Shown here piece by piece: positions 7,999 through 17,226 of a stretch of 39,338 nt of DNA. The translations under genes and the position numbers were made by a program. Every line of letters begins with the position of its first letter. The first letter of the stretch is position 1. Source of the stretch: Bacteroidota bacterium (lineage in GTDB: Bacteria; Bacteroidota; Rhodothermia; Rhodothermales; Bin80); NCBI GenBank assembly GCA_028875125.1, contig JAPPGC010000029.1, forward strand, positions 1 to 39,338. The letters are read 5' to 3'. Under the pieces are notes generated by a model. That model ran no database searches. It was not told the origin of the DNA and saw only the letters and a list, made by a program, of their open reading frames with translations.

Positions 7999-8892
7999 TT
8001 ACCACCCTAATCCCAACAGCTCATCTAAGCGCATGTCGATTAGACGTTCCATATTCCGATTCCTTTCCTCTACCTGTAACTGCATTTTTTCCAGATCAAG
8101 CCTCATACGCCTTATTTCTCGCGTACGATTATCCTGCTTCAGATGAAAAATGGTTGTAAGCTTCTCCCTTAGCTCTGCAATGGCTACGTCGCGCTCCCTT
8201 CCTGGAGACATATTATTTATCTCAGCGGCCATTTGCCGAGCTTCAAACTCTTCCCGCCATTCATATTGTAATAACTCAGACAGCTCATCACTGGCACCTT
8301 GTATGTACGACATATAGTTGGATAATTCAAACGGACTGATCATTTCCGGTCCTGCGACAGATACAACACGATTGGCAACCGCCTCGGCCTGGCCTTGAGA
8401 TAGCTGGGCTCGTTCTCTGAATAAACTTGAAGCTGCTCGGAATAGCTGCAACACCGAGTCCTTGGATGACGCGTCTTCATTGTCCCCCACGAGTATGAAC
8501 ATGCGCTCCAAATTACCGAAGTCTGGTCTGTGTGGTCTGTCTGGTCTGTCTGGCCTGAGACTCCCTATCCTGATCGTACCTTGATCGACAACGATCGCGA
8601 AGCTTACGATATCAGTTTTATCAGACTCTACAATTTTGTCCTCCGAAACCTCGTACTGTACCCCATTGATCGTGACCATCAAAGGAGAAGGACCTCCCCA
8701 ATGCAGAGAGAATTCCTTATCTGCCAACATATCAGCCAGGCCTTCGGGCAGATTACTGGGGTCAATAGTTTTCCCATTCACTCTCAACCCATTTTCATCA
8801 CCTTCAAATTCAATTTGGGCTGAAACATCAGCAGTCACAAGAAAAGCGGCAAGCAATGCAATTGCCGAGCATATGGATGTTATCCGTTTCAT
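7999..8892 (-). CDS. Exported protein of unknown function in the ECF sigma unit
   Basis: A 297-residue protein with a signal peptide (MKRITSICSAIALLAAFLV, cleavage after VSAQ) and no recognised domain. The middle holds an RPDRPDRPHRPDF segment encoded by a 9-bp tandem repeat at 8522-8557. The C-terminal 100 residues are charged and helical, ending in a likely coiled coil that resembles the heavy-metal-resistance/Spy-like layout of small periplasmic chaperones, though no signature was confirmed. I chose the ATG at 8892; a GTG four codons upstream is the alternative. Its place directly after the anti-sigma gene (21 nt) suggests a periplasmic partner or target of the sigma response. Confidence 0.75.
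   Translation of the reverse strand: MKRITSICSAIALLAAFLVTADVSAQIEFEGDENGLRVNGKTIDPSNLPEGLADMLADKEFSLHWGGPSPLMVTINGVQYEVSEDKIVESDKTDIVSFAIVVDQGTIRIGSLRPDRPDRPHRPDFGNLERMFILVGDNEDASSKDSVLQLFRAASSLFRERAQLSQGQAEAVANRVVSVAGPEMISPFELSNYMSYIQGASDELSELLQYEWREEFEARQMAAEINNMSPGRERDVAIAELREKLTTIFHLKQDNRTREIRRMRLDLEKMQLQVEERNRNMERLIDMRLDELLGLGW
8522..8557. repeat. Four tandem 9-bp units inside the exported-protein gene
   Basis: The units read TCTGGTCTG, TGTGGTCTG, TCTGGTCTG and TCTGGCCTG. On the minus strand they encode Pro-Asp-Arg/His triplets (RPDRPDRPHRPD). Because the unit is a multiple of three, changes in copy number keep the frame and would only lengthen or shorten a proline-rich linker. Confidence 0.85.
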
Positions 8893-8913
8893 TGGTCTGT
8901 ACACGCGATTTGG

Positions 8914-9486
8914 TTACTGAGGAAGTGTGCTAGCAGATTCTACTCCAGATGGACTACTGTTTAGATTCCCGGCAAGTGAATCTAGTCTCATGACCGCGGA
9001 CTCATCCCATAAGTCTGGTCTGGTCCGCTGGCGAACAACATTAAGTGTTTGCTGCATTTCGATACGTTCCTGTGTGTCATCCCACTTCACCAATTCCACC
9101 GGGTCCAGGACCTCGTCCGAAATTACAGGCGACTCCTGCGTCTGCCGCTCAGGAAGTAGGAAGACAACCAGCAGGCAGGCCGCCACTGCCCCCACACCGC
9201 CAAGCACTGCAAATTGTTTTGAGCGACTGGTGGGGAGTTTCCAGATAGGGGTCAGTTTGGGGCGGGCCGACGCAATTATCTTGTCTACTGCACTTTCGGG
9301 AGCAGTAACCGGTCTTCGCAAGGCCCGATTTTCTAATTTTCGCTTGACATCCCGCAACGCCTGATATTCCGCACGCCACGCGGGGTCTTTGAGAAGCTCT
9401 TTCAGTTCCTCTGCATCCTCTCTCTCACCGTAAAGATGCTGTATAAGAAGTAACTTTTTATCCATATTATTACTAGCACTAGACAT
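8914..9486 (-). CDS. Putative membrane-bound anti-sigma factor
   Basis: A 190-residue single-span membrane protein. Residues 1-85 form a cytoplasmic, charged, helical region without a clear zinc-binding HxxxCxxC motif; one transmembrane helix spans about 92-111; the remainder is periplasmic. This layout and its 8-nt overlap with the upstream ECF sigma gene identify it as the likely anti-sigma factor, which would hold the sigma factor at the membrane until an envelope signal releases it. The family was not recognised by sequence, so the role rests on topology and context. Confidence 0.78.
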   Translation of the reverse strand: MSSASNNMDKKLLLIQHLYGEREDAEELKELLKDPAWRAEYQALRDVKRKLENRALRRPVTAPESAVDKIIASARPKLTPIWKLPTSRSKQFAVLGGVGAVAACLLVVFLLPERQTQESPVISDEVLDPVELVKWDDTQERIEMQQTLNVVRQRTRPDLWDESAVMRLDSLAGNLNSSPSGVESASTLPQ

Positions 9487-10114
9487 GTGTTACCGCAGTT
9501 AACTGCACATTCTGCGAACGAGCAGCCCCAGGGGCATAAGAACTTGATTGCTGGTCAATCATTTTTCGGAGGTTGATAAGTGCGTATCGCATCCGCCCCA
9601 GCGCTGTATTAATAGATACATCGGTGATTTCGGCGATTTCCCTGAACGTCAATTCCGCATCCTGCCTCAATAAAACCACTTCCCTCTGGGCTGGCGGCAA
9701 ATTGTTGATACAAGCCGATAGCCACTGACTACTTTCTCTGAGATGAAGTGCTTCGTCAGCAGACTCTGCATCATCAGGAAGACGATCCCAGAACCCGTCG
9801 TCTCCGTCGGAAACATCCTTCCACTTTTTTCGGCTTCGCTTGTGGTCATAGACGACATTGCGTGCGATCATCAGTACCCACCCAAGAAATCGACCCTGGG
9901 GCTTGTAGCTCCCTCGGCGCCGCTGCATCACATCAATCACCCGCAGAAATGTGTCCTGAAACAAATCGCTCGCCAATTCCGCATCATGGACCATGCCCAG
10001 AATAAAACTGTAGACACGATCCTTGTGACGATCAACCAGTTGCCGAAAAGCCAACTGATCACCCCGTTCCGCATAAGCGGTCAACAGTTCATCATCAGAA
10101 AGTGATGTATCCAT
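9479..10114 (-). CDS. ECF-type RNA polymerase sigma factor
   Basis: A 211-residue group 4 sigma factor. Region 2 (about 20-95) has HKDRVYSFILGMVHDAELA and the DLFQDTFLRVI pattern that binds core polymerase and the -10 element. Region 4 (about 135-190) has LPPAQREVVLLRQ and the helix-turn-helix FREIAEITDVSINTALGRM, which reads the -35 element. It is the first gene of a unit with the anti-sigma factor and two exported proteins, and ECF units commonly activate their own promoter. The spacer to radA upstream on the same strand is 58 nt, so read-through from radA is possible. Confidence 0.95.
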   Translation of the reverse strand: MDTSLSDDELLTAYAERGDQLAFRQLVDRHKDRVYSFILGMVHDAELASDLFQDTFLRVIDVMQRRRGSYKPQGRFLGWVLMIARNVVYDHKRSRKKWKDVSDGDDGFWDRLPDDAESADEALHLRESSQWLSACINNLPPAQREVVLLRQDAELTFREIAEITDVSINTALGRMRYALINLRKMIDQQSSSYAPGAARSQNVQLTAVTHV

Positions 10115-10172
10115 ATCCGAGTGAGCGGTCCGCCCTAGATAACGTACACCGCCTCGTGGTTATTGCACACAA

Positions 10173-11516
10173 TTAAGCCAGAAGCAGCTCAAGTACCTCG
10201 CTGACGGTTTGTACCCCGATAATCTCAATATTGCTTGGAAGCACAAATCCCTGTAGACTCTTTGAAGGCACGATCACCCGCTCAAATCCGAGCTTGGCAC
10301 ACTCTTTCAGGCGTGTTTCAAGTCGACTGACACCACGAATCTCTCCGCCTAATCCAACCTCTCCGATGAGAACCCCGTACTTGTCCGCCGGTACGTCATA
10401 GAGCGAGGAAGCAATAGCGGCCGCAATGCCTAAATCCGCAGCAGGCTCCTCTATTCGCACTCCACCTGCAATGTTCAGGAAAACATCGTGTCCGCCCATG
10501 GCCAGGCCTTCCCGCTTTTCCAGCACCGCCAAGAGCAGTTGCAACCGCTTTGGATCAAAGCCTGCTGATGTCCGCTGGGGCACACCATAGGATGTTTTCG
10601 ACACCAAGGCCTGAACCTCTACCAACAATGGGCGGCTCCCCTCAACTGCACAGACCACGCAGGACCCGGCAATGCCACTCTGCCGTTCAGACAGGAATAT
10701 CTCACTTGGGTTCAAGACCTGCTTTAGCCCTGCGCCGGTCATCTCGAAAACACCGATCTCGTTAGTGGATCCAAACCGATTCTTTACCGCCCGCAATATG
10801 CGGTAGCCGTGGTTGCGATCACCCTCGAAATACAATACGGTATCCACTAGGTGTTCCAGAACCCGCGGACCTGCTATCGACCCGGACCGGGTTACATGTC
10901 CAACCAGAAAAGTGGCCGCATTCATTCTCTTCGTGAGTTGCATTAGTGCTGCTGCATTCTCTCGAATCTGCGATACACTCCCCGGTGCACTGGACACATC
11001 GGGATCATAAAGAGTCTGAATAGAATCAATCACAACCACATCCGGCAATGAGTCCTCAATTGCATCCAGTATTGCGGGTGCATTGGTTTCAGCCAAAAGA
11101 AGTACGTTATCCGTGGCAGCACCGAGGCGCTCGGCCCGAAGTTTTACCTGTCGCGCCGATTCCTCACCGGACACATACAGAATTGTTAGCGGGTCCAGAT
11201 AACGCCCCAGTTCGGTCATGAGCGTAGATTTCCCGATACCTGGATCCCCCGCCACCAGAACGATTGATCCACGCATAATTCCCCCTCCCATAAGACGATC
11301 CAGCTCCTGCTCACCGGTCACGATGCGCGGCATCTCGCCGATCTCAACCTCACTGATGGGCTTTGGAACCGCCACAGGGATGGACGCATGGCTTCGTCCA
11401 GTTCCCTTTTCTTCTATCATTGTGTCCCAAAAGTCGCATCCCGGACATCTGCCCAACCACTTGGGTGATGAATAACCACACTCCTGACAGCGATACCGTG
11501 TTTTCGTCTTTGCCAT
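10173..11516 (-). CDS. radA: DNA repair protein RadA (Sms)
   Basis: A 447-residue protein, normal for RadA, a RecA-like branch-migration helicase that helps recombinational repair. The N-terminal zinc finger has Cys10, Cys13, Cys24 and Cys27. The Walker A motif GDPGIGKST lies at 90-98, followed by the RadA-specific KNRFGSTNEIG motif, and the C-terminal third is the Lon-protease-like domain with VGEVGLGGEIRGV. I chose the ATG at 11516 because it gives the usual MAKTKTRYRCQECG start; the frame is open for 20 more codons upstream. The gene is divergent from mlaE. Confidence 0.97.
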   Translation of the reverse strand: MAKTKTRYRCQECGYSSPKWLGRCPGCDFWDTMIEEKGTGRSHASIPVAVPKPISEVEIGEMPRIVTGEQELDRLMGGGIMRGSIVLVAGDPGIGKSTLMTELGRYLDPLTILYVSGEESARQVKLRAERLGAATDNVLLLAETNAPAILDAIEDSLPDVVVIDSIQTLYDPDVSSAPGSVSQIRENAAALMQLTKRMNAATFLVGHVTRSGSIAGPRVLEHLVDTVLYFEGDRNHGYRILRAVKNRFGSTNEIGVFEMTGAGLKQVLNPSEIFLSERQSGIAGSCVVCAVEGSRPLLVEVQALVSKTSYGVPQRTSAGFDPKRLQLLLAVLEKREGLAMGGHDVFLNIAGGVRIEEPAADLGIAAAIASSLYDVPADKYGVLIGEVGLGGEIRGVSRLETRLKECAKLGFERVIVPSKSLQGFVLPSNIEIIGVQTVSEVLELLLA

Positions 11517-11618
11517 GGAAATTTTCCGATAATCATGCAATATAGTTCCCCGGACTGAGTCGGCTAGAAACAACAACCGTAATAATTGATTAACCGCCCC
11601 ATCATCCCGACAATAGTG

Positions 11619-12380
11619 ATGCCCCAGGTTGTTTTACGTGTTGCAAAGCCATTTATGAATATTGGCCGCTTCACAATCCTGATGTCGTCGGCATTCATGT
11701 CTTTGCGTGAGCTGAAAACTTATCGGCAAAACACGCAAATACAGATGGTACGTATTGGCATTGAATCAATCCCCATCGTTGCTTTGGCGGCTGCATTTTC
11801 TGGGGCAGTGACAACAGTTCAAACGGCCTATCAGTTGGTCTCCCCCCTAATTCCCCCTAAAATAATCGGAGCGGTCGTGGTACCATCACTGACAATGGAA
11901 CTTGGAGCCGTCGTAACAGGCTTTATTCTATCTGGCCGCGTTGGTGCGCGCATTGCAGCCGAACTTGGTACCATGCGTGTAACAGAGCAGATTGATGCCC
12001 TGGAAGCCATGGGACTGAATTCAATTGGATACCTGATCGTTCCTCGTGTTTTGGCAGGCATCCTAATGGTACCGGTCCTGTATGTGGCAGCATGCGTGAT
12101 TGGAGTCCTGGGTGGAGTAGCGGCTGCCGAATTGACCGGTGCTGTATCAAGTCCCGAGTTTATTCTGGGGGCGCGAGAACACTTTGACATTTTCGGTCCC
12201 TACTTTGGACTGATCAAGTCCTTCGTTTTTGGCTTCCTCATAACAGCGGTATCTTGTCATATCGGTTACTTTACTGAGGGTGGCGCCGATGGAGTCGGTC
12301 GCAGTACGACTAGGGCCGCTGTCATGAGTTGTGTGCTTATTCTAATAGCTGATCTGGTGCTCGCTATTTTGCTGTTGTAA
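11619..12380 (+). CDS. mlaE: MlaE-family ABC transporter permease
   Basis: A protein of about 253 residues with several hydrophobic segments and the MlaE family pattern: a conserved GAVTTVQTAYQL near the start, a middle GRVGARIAAELGTMRVTEQI with the QIDALEAMG helix, and an end ITAVSCHIGYFTEGGADGVG. In Gram-negative bacteria it forms the inner-membrane channel that moves phospholipid together with the ATPase and an MCE protein. The next two genes encode exactly those partners. I chose the ATG at 11619; a TTG 11 codons upstream is possible. MlaB, MlaC and MlaA are not present in the window. Confidence 0.93.
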   Translation: MPQVVLRVAKPFMNIGRFTILMSSAFMSLRELKTYRQNTQIQMVRIGIESIPIVALAAAFSGAVTTVQTAYQLVSPLIPPKIIGAVVVPSLTMELGAVVTGFILSGRVGARIAAELGTMRVTEQIDALEAMGLNSIGYLIVPRVLAGILMVPVLYVAACVIGVLGGVAAAELTGAVSSPEFILGAREHFDIFGPYFGLIKSFVFGFLITAVSCHIGYFTEGGADGVGRSTTRAAVMSCVLILIADLVLAILLL

Positions 12381-12434
12381 TCATTCTGCCTCCAGGAATA
12401 CCTTATTTCTCCTGAACGACCGCCGTTCAACCAT

Positions 12435-13181
12435 ATGATCCGGGTAGAGAACGTTTATAAATCATTCGCCGGTCGTCCTGTGCTCCAGGATGTTTCACTG
12501 ACAATCCACGAGGGCAGTACACAGGCAATCATTGGGCGAAGCGGTTCAGGTAAGAGTGTGCTCATGAAGCATATCATCGGGCTATTACAGCCCGACCAGG
12601 GACGCGTATTGGTGAATCACACAGATATCGGTAAAATCAGCTATGGCGAACTCCGGAAAATTCGGAGGCAATTCGGGGTTCTCTTCCAAGGAGGCGCGCT
12701 CTTCGATTCAATGGATTCATTCGAGAATGTTGCTTTTCCACTTCGAACCTTTACCACGAAAACTGATCAGGAAATACGGCAGGAGGTGCAAACATGCCTA
12801 GACCTGGTCCAACTCTCCAACGTTGGATCAAAGAGCACGTCTGCGTTGTCCGGAGGTATGCGCAAACGCGTAGCACTCGCGCGCGCCATTGCCTTGCGCC
12901 CCCGCTACATCATTTATGACGAGCCAACCAGTGGACTTGACCCAGAAACATCCAACACCATCAATGAGCTGATAAAAAATCTGGCACATCACCTTGAAAT
13001 CACAAGTATTGTCGTGACCCATGATATGCATTCAGTGTTGCAAATAGCCGACCATGTAGCTTTTATTCACAATACACGTATGCATTGGACGGGAACAACA
13101 GAAGAATTACACCAAAGTACCGATACCGTTCTTCGTTCCTTCGTTAAGGCCAACGAATATGTGATCGGAGCCCAACACTAA
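12435..13181 (+). CDS. mlaF: MlaF-family ABC transporter ATPase
   Basis: A 248-residue ATPase. Walker A is GRSGSGKS (34-41), the Q-loop lies in FGVLFQGGALFDSM, the signature is LSGGMRKRVALARA, and Walker B is YIIYDEPTSGLDP, followed by the switch His in VVTHD. The FQGGALFDSM form of the Q-loop is typical of MlaF rather than other importers. It powers phospholipid movement with the MlaE permease encoded 54 nt upstream and the MCE protein encoded 18 nt downstream. Confidence 0.95.
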   Translation: MIRVENVYKSFAGRPVLQDVSLTIHEGSTQAIIGRSGSGKSVLMKHIIGLLQPDQGRVLVNHTDIGKISYGELRKIRRQFGVLFQGGALFDSMDSFENVAFPLRTFTTKTDQEIRQEVQTCLDLVQLSNVGSKSTSALSGGMRKRVALARAIALRPRYIIYDEPTSGLDPETSNTINELIKNLAHHLEITSIVVTHDMHSVLQIADHVAFIHNTRMHWTGTTEELHQSTDTVLRSFVKANEYVIGAQH

Positions 13182-13199
13182 CCAACAGCCCATGAGCAA

Positions 13200-14117
13200 G
13201 TGAAAATCAATAATGAACTAAAGATTGGCTTGGCGGTCGTCCTCGCGGGGGTCGTATTTTATCTCGGCATCCGATTTTTGAGGGACCTGCCCCTATTTGG
13301 GCAGGCTACCGTATATCACACTGAATTGGTCAATTCCAACGGTCTTGCAGTTGGTAATGCCGTGGTTGTCAATGGAGTGGGTGTCGGCAGCATTACCGAA
13401 GTGCGCCTCATACTCACTGGAGCTTATATCACCTTTTCGGTTGAAGAGGATGTTGCTTTAACCGAAGGGACAACTGCATCTGCGGGGGGCTTCGGATTTG
13501 TCAGCAGTGTACAGCTCAACCTCACACTTGGTCCGCCTGACGCTCCTGTGTACGAACCCGGGTCCCTTATTCCTGCTTCAAACCAGTCTGATGTACTGGC
13601 CGATCTAACCGACCGTGCGCCTGCAGTTCTGGGACGCATTGACACAGTTCTAACAGGGTCCAGCCAAGCAATTAGTGCGGCCAGAGATCTTCTGACCGGA
13701 CCTGAAAGCCAAATGCAGCAAACCCTAGCCTCCATCCGTAATTCGGCGGGCGCTTTCGAGGCCGTCCTTCTTGCTGAGCAAGGCAGTATGCAGGCCGTAC
13801 TGAAAGATATTGAGCAACTCGCAATTACACTGGAATCTTTCGCCGGGGATTCTCTTGGAGGTGCGGCAACTGCTCTGAAAGAGGTTTTAGTCCGACTATC
13901 CATGAACCTTGATCTGCTGGAAACCACGACCGTAGAGCTCAATACACTCCTCGCTTCCATCAATAGTGGTCAGGGAACACTGGGCAAACTCGTTACTGAT
14001 GACTCTCTCTATGTGGAAGCTCATGCTGCGTCTGCAGCATTGAGACGCATTCTAGAAAATTTTGAGGAGAATCCTAACCAATACCTGCGTCACTTGAAAC
14101 TCATTGACTTCTTCTAA
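13200..14117 (+). CDS. mlaD: MlaD-like MCE-domain lipid-transport protein
   Basis: A 305-residue protein with one N-terminal transmembrane helix (about 9-26) and an MCE domain (about 38-115) with the pattern GLAVGNAVVVNGVGVGSI and LTLGPPDAPVYEPGSLI. The last 150 residues are helical and rich in Ala, Leu and Ser, which in this family builds a tunnel or barrel extension across the periplasm. The first codon is GTG with a weak ribosome-binding site, 18 nt after mlaF. It is the substrate-binding partner of MlaEF. The C-terminal helical region is longer than in the 180-residue E. coli MlaD. Confidence 0.9.
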   Translation: MKINNELKIGLAVVLAGVVFYLGIRFLRDLPLFGQATVYHTELVNSNGLAVGNAVVVNGVGVGSITEVRLILTGAYITFSVEEDVALTEGTTASAGGFGFVSSVQLNLTLGPPDAPVYEPGSLIPASNQSDVLADLTDRAPAVLGRIDTVLTGSSQAISAARDLLTGPESQMQQTLASIRNSAGAFEAVLLAEQGSMQAVLKDIEQLAITLESFAGDSLGGAATALKEVLVRLSMNLDLLETTTVELNTLLASINSGQGTLGKLVTDDSLYVEAHAASAALRRILENFEENPNQYLRHLKLIDFF

Positions 14118-14121
14118 ACCG

Positions 14122-14685
14122 ATGCCCACTTACGACGACGCGCTTGCGCTCTTCCATGAATGGACGAAGTCAGATCGCCTTCGGAGGCACGCTTATGCTG
14201 TTGAAGCAGCAATGGAGGGCTATGCCACCCTCTTCGGCGAGGATGTGACACTTTGGCGAATCACTGGTCTCCTGCATGACATGGACTACGAGCAGCACCC
14301 CACACTTGAAGAGCATCCCTATGTGGGCGCCAAACTGCTCCGTGAGCTGAAATACCCTGAATCAATCGTTGAGGCAATCCTCGGTCATGCACCGCACACA
14401 GGAACACCACGAGAAACCCTTCTGGCCAAAACACTTTTTGCCGTAGATGAGCTGGCGGGATTCATAACCGCGGTTGCATACGTTCGCCCTACCCGCCTTG
14501 AGGGCATGAAGGTCAAGAGCGTTCGCAAAAAATTGAAGGACAAAGCCTTCGCCGCAGCGGTGAGCCGAGAAGATATTCAACTCGGTGCAGAAGAATTGGG
14601 AATTGAACTGCCTCAGCATATCGCCAATGTTATCAGCGGAATGTGCGCACATGCTGACAGGCTGGAACTGGCGGCAAGCAGTTAA
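14122..14685 (+). CDS. HD-domain protein (predicted phosphohydrolase)
   Basis: A 187-residue protein with an HD domain. The metal-binding set includes His23 in RRHAYAVE, His52-Asp53 in GLLHDMDYEQHP, a later His pair in ILGHAPHTGTP and the Asp in AVDELAGF. Proteins of this class hydrolyse phosphate esters of nucleotides, but the substrate of this subfamily is unknown to me. It starts 4 nt after the mlaD stop, so it is probably part of the mla operon, and is followed 6 nt later by the DUF445 gene. A TTG inside the mlaD end (14104) is an alternative start. Confidence 0.88.
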   Translation: MPTYDDALALFHEWTKSDRLRRHAYAVEAAMEGYATLFGEDVTLWRITGLLHDMDYEQHPTLEEHPYVGAKLLRELKYPESIVEAILGHAPHTGTPRETLLAKTLFAVDELAGFITAVAYVRPTRLEGMKVKSVRKKLKDKAFAAAVSREDIQLGAEELGIELPQHIANVISGMCAHADRLELAASS

Positions 14686-14691
14686 CACTAC

Positions 14692-15891
14692 ATGACAAAG
14701 CCGGACCGCGTAGCTGACAGTGATCTCAGGGAGATCCTCGAGCGCCATCTTGAGAATTACTGGCCCGGGGAAAAATCAGGACCCAGAACGATTACTCCCA
14801 GAACCAGAGCAACTAAGTCCGGACTCACACTGCGACTCCTGCGAGTGATCCCCTGGCTTTTGCTGGCCCTTTTTGTTACTTCGTTTATCTGGGACTTTGA
14901 CGGCTTGAGTCTCCTGCTGGATGATTCAGGGATATATCTGTATTCATCGGACGCGCCGATCTCTGTCTTGAACAGCTATTCCGGGCTTGGCTTTCCAGCG
15001 TTCAGTCGAATGCTTGATCTGGAGGGGCTTATTGTGACAATCTCGGCTGCCGGTTTGATTGGTTTTTTTACAAACTGGTTGGCCATTACAATGCTCTTTC
15101 ATCCGCGTAGGAATCGTCCACTCCTGGGCCAGGGAATCATTCCGGCCTATCGTGAGCGCATCGCCGATCTGATTGCCCTTGCAGTCAGCAGAGATCTGAT
15201 CAGCGAAGAGGTTATCCAGGAACGCATTAGACTGAGTGGAGTCGTCCCCAAATACCGCGATATGGCCCTGCAGGTGACCCAGAACCTGCTGTCAGACGAA
15301 GAATTCCAGCAGGATATCAAGGTATTGGCCAATCGCTATCTCAGGGAAAAATTACAGGATCCCGCTTTAAAGCAGAAACTCGTGGCCCTGGTTATGGAAA
15401 AAATTGATTCATCCATCAACCGTGGGATAGCCGGCATGGCCGTCAAGATGTATCAAATGCTGAATCGGGACGGATTCCAACGGCAAATAGAAAAAGCTAT
15501 TGATGACCTGCCCGAATCTGCAGACCTTGTTGTAGATGAACTGGATCACCTGTTCGAGACACTGCCGGAGAAAATTTCACAGCAATCGGACGATATCGAA
15601 CAGTGGCTAACCAAGGCCATTATGGCGTTCGTCAATTCGCTTGACATCTACGATATGGTTTCCAAGAACCTGCTTCGCTACGATGAGCGACAGCTGGAGG
15701 ATCTAATCAAAAGTACCTCAAGTGACCAGCTAATCTACCTCAAGTACCTTGGCGGAGCCCTTGGGGCTGTGGGTGGACTTATAATTTTTGACCAATGGCT
15801 CGCGTTGCCAACTCTGGCAATAATCGTCGCCCTTCTTCTGATGGTGGACCACCTTGTTGGACGGATAATTAAGCATCGCAGCATGGCCTGA
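14692..15891 (+). CDS. DUF445-family membrane protein
   Basis: A 399-residue protein. One hydrophobic segment lies at about 50-66, a second at about 118-136 with GLIGFFTNWLAITMLFHP (the conserved DUF445 feature), and two close together at the C terminus (about 348-390). Between them is a long amphipathic helical region. DUF445 proteins (YheB/YjiN-like) are envelope proteins of unknown function. The gene is the last of the mla-HD unit. Its final 162 nt overlap the convergent dusB reading frame, so both genes use the same DNA for their C termini. Confidence 0.88.
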   Translation: MTKPDRVADSDLREILERHLENYWPGEKSGPRTITPRTRATKSGLTLRLLRVIPWLLLALFVTSFIWDFDGLSLLLDDSGIYLYSSDAPISVLNSYSGLGFPAFSRMLDLEGLIVTISAAGLIGFFTNWLAITMLFHPRRNRPLLGQGIIPAYRERIADLIALAVSRDLISEEVIQERIRLSGVVPKYRDMALQVTQNLLSDEEFQQDIKVLANRYLREKLQDPALKQKLVALVMEKIDSSINRGIAGMAVKMYQMLNRDGFQRQIEKAIDDLPESADLVVDELDHLFETLPEKISQQSDDIEQWLTKAIMAFVNSLDIYDMVSKNLLRYDERQLEDLIKSTSSDQLIYLKYLGGALGAVGGLIIFDQWLALPTLAIIVALLLMVDHLVGRIIKHRSMA

Positions 15892-16884
15892 GGGGTTCTG
15901 GTGAATCACATTGGGTTCCACCTCCCTGGTGCCTTCAAGTACGGAGAGAACTTCCTCCATGGTGGTTGCTTTCATCAAGCGCGCACGGAGCTTGCTTGCG
16001 TTTTTAAATCCCTTGAAGTAACCACCATACATGCGCCGCATTTCCTTAACTCCCTTGTGCTCCCCAAGCCAGTCACACTTGAGGGTCAGGTGCTCCTCCA
16101 CAACACTTATACGCTCAGCCCAGGAAGGACCTGGCAATACTACCCCCTCTTGAATGAGTGCCTTTGCGCGCTTGAATATCCAAGGATTACCAATCGCGCC
16201 GCGTCCGATCATCACGGCATTAACTCCCGTTTCTTCAAACATTTGAAGAATTGATTCGGGACCTAAGGCATCACCATTGCCAATGAGCGGGATGTTTTGC
16301 AATCCGTTTTCGCGAATAGCCCGCAGGTATTGCCAGCGTGCGGATCCTGTATACATCTGTTTACGGGTTCTGGCATGCACAGCCAACGCTTGAATCCCAC
16401 AGTTTTCCAGCATACGTGCGACATTTACAATGTCAATACTACTGTCATCCCAGCCTAGCCGGGTCTTGACAGTCACGGGTCGTTTGGTAGCCCCCACCAC
16501 TGTACGCGTAATCTTTTCCATCTTCGGCAGGTTACGCAGGATACCTGCGCCGGCCTCCTTACAGACCACCTTGCGTACCGGACATCCAAAATTAATATCA
16601 ATGATGTCTGGTCCTACACGATCTACAATGGCTGTAGCAGACCTGACCTGATCAACATCACCACCAAATATCTGGATACCCACCGGGCGCTCGTCCTCGC
16701 GGATATCCAGTTTCATGACTGAATCTCTGGCCTCATAAACCAAGCCCCCTGACGAGATAAACTCCGTGTAGACGACATCTGCACCATAGCGCTTGCACAA
16801 CGCTCTGAATGGCGGATCAGAGACATCCTCCATGGGCGCCAGTAGCAGTGGACGTTCACGTAGTTCAATCGAACCAATGAGCAT
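15730..16884 (-). CDS. dusB: tRNA-dihydrouridine synthase
   Basis: A 384-residue flavoenzyme that reduces uridines in the D-loop of tRNA with NADPH. FMN-binding and active-site motifs are present: LLAPMEDVSDPPFR (14-27), INFGCP (97-102) with a further Cys at 108, KTRLGWD (140-146), HARTRKQMY (170-178), GNGD (202-205) and GRGAIGNPW (228-236). The recognisable enzyme ends near residue 320; the last 54 residues (about 331-384) are encoded opposite the DUF445 gene and resemble nothing I know. Either the C terminus is extended by overprinting, or the ancestral stop was lost. The start ATG at 16884 is clear. Confidence 0.93.
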   Translation of the reverse strand: MLIGSIELRERPLLLAPMEDVSDPPFRALCKRYGADVVYTEFISSGGLVYEARDSVMKLDIREDERPVGIQIFGGDVDQVRSATAIVDRVGPDIIDINFGCPVRKVVCKEAGAGILRNLPKMEKITRTVVGATKRPVTVKTRLGWDDSSIDIVNVARMLENCGIQALAVHARTRKQMYTGSARWQYLRAIRENGLQNIPLIGNGDALGPESILQMFEETGVNAVMIGRGAIGNPWIFKRAKALIQEGVVLPGPSWAERISVVEEHLTLKCDWLGEHKGVKEMRRMYGGYFKGFKNASKLRARLMKATTMEEVLSVLEGTREVEPNVIHQNPSGHAAMLNYPSNKVVHHQKKGDDYCQSWQREPLVKNYKSTHSPKGSAKVLEVD

Positions 16885-17226
16885 CAGAGGTTGGAGTTAT
16901 GACCGTGTTGTTTGATCAGACTGAGTGAGACAACTGATCGATTTGGTAAGAATATTTACTAAAATATAGTGTGCCGGGCTACTTTGCGTGCCTAAATCAA
17001 CTGACTCCAATGCGTTTGTGTTGCTTCAACACGGCACTTTGAGGATCTCAATGTGTGACTCTCCACGCCTTATGCGCGGTCGAACATGACATTTATAAAG
17101 GATTCCCGAATTCCACTCTGGTTTCTACGAAGTCATCCCTTCATTTAGATCACCCATGGAGGGATCTCCTGATCTTGGCCAGATCCATAATCCCTTTTCG
17201 GGTAAATGTGTTGATGCTGTAAATAC
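16885..17226. other. Gene-free spacer upstream of dusB
   Basis: No gene is supported. The AT-rich segment around 16945-16972 (runs such as AATATTTACTAAAATATAG) is the likely promoter zone for dusB on the minus strand, but no clear -33/-7 pair was recognised. A short inverted repeat, GATCT/AGATC, lies at about 17172-17186. Confidence 0.3.
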
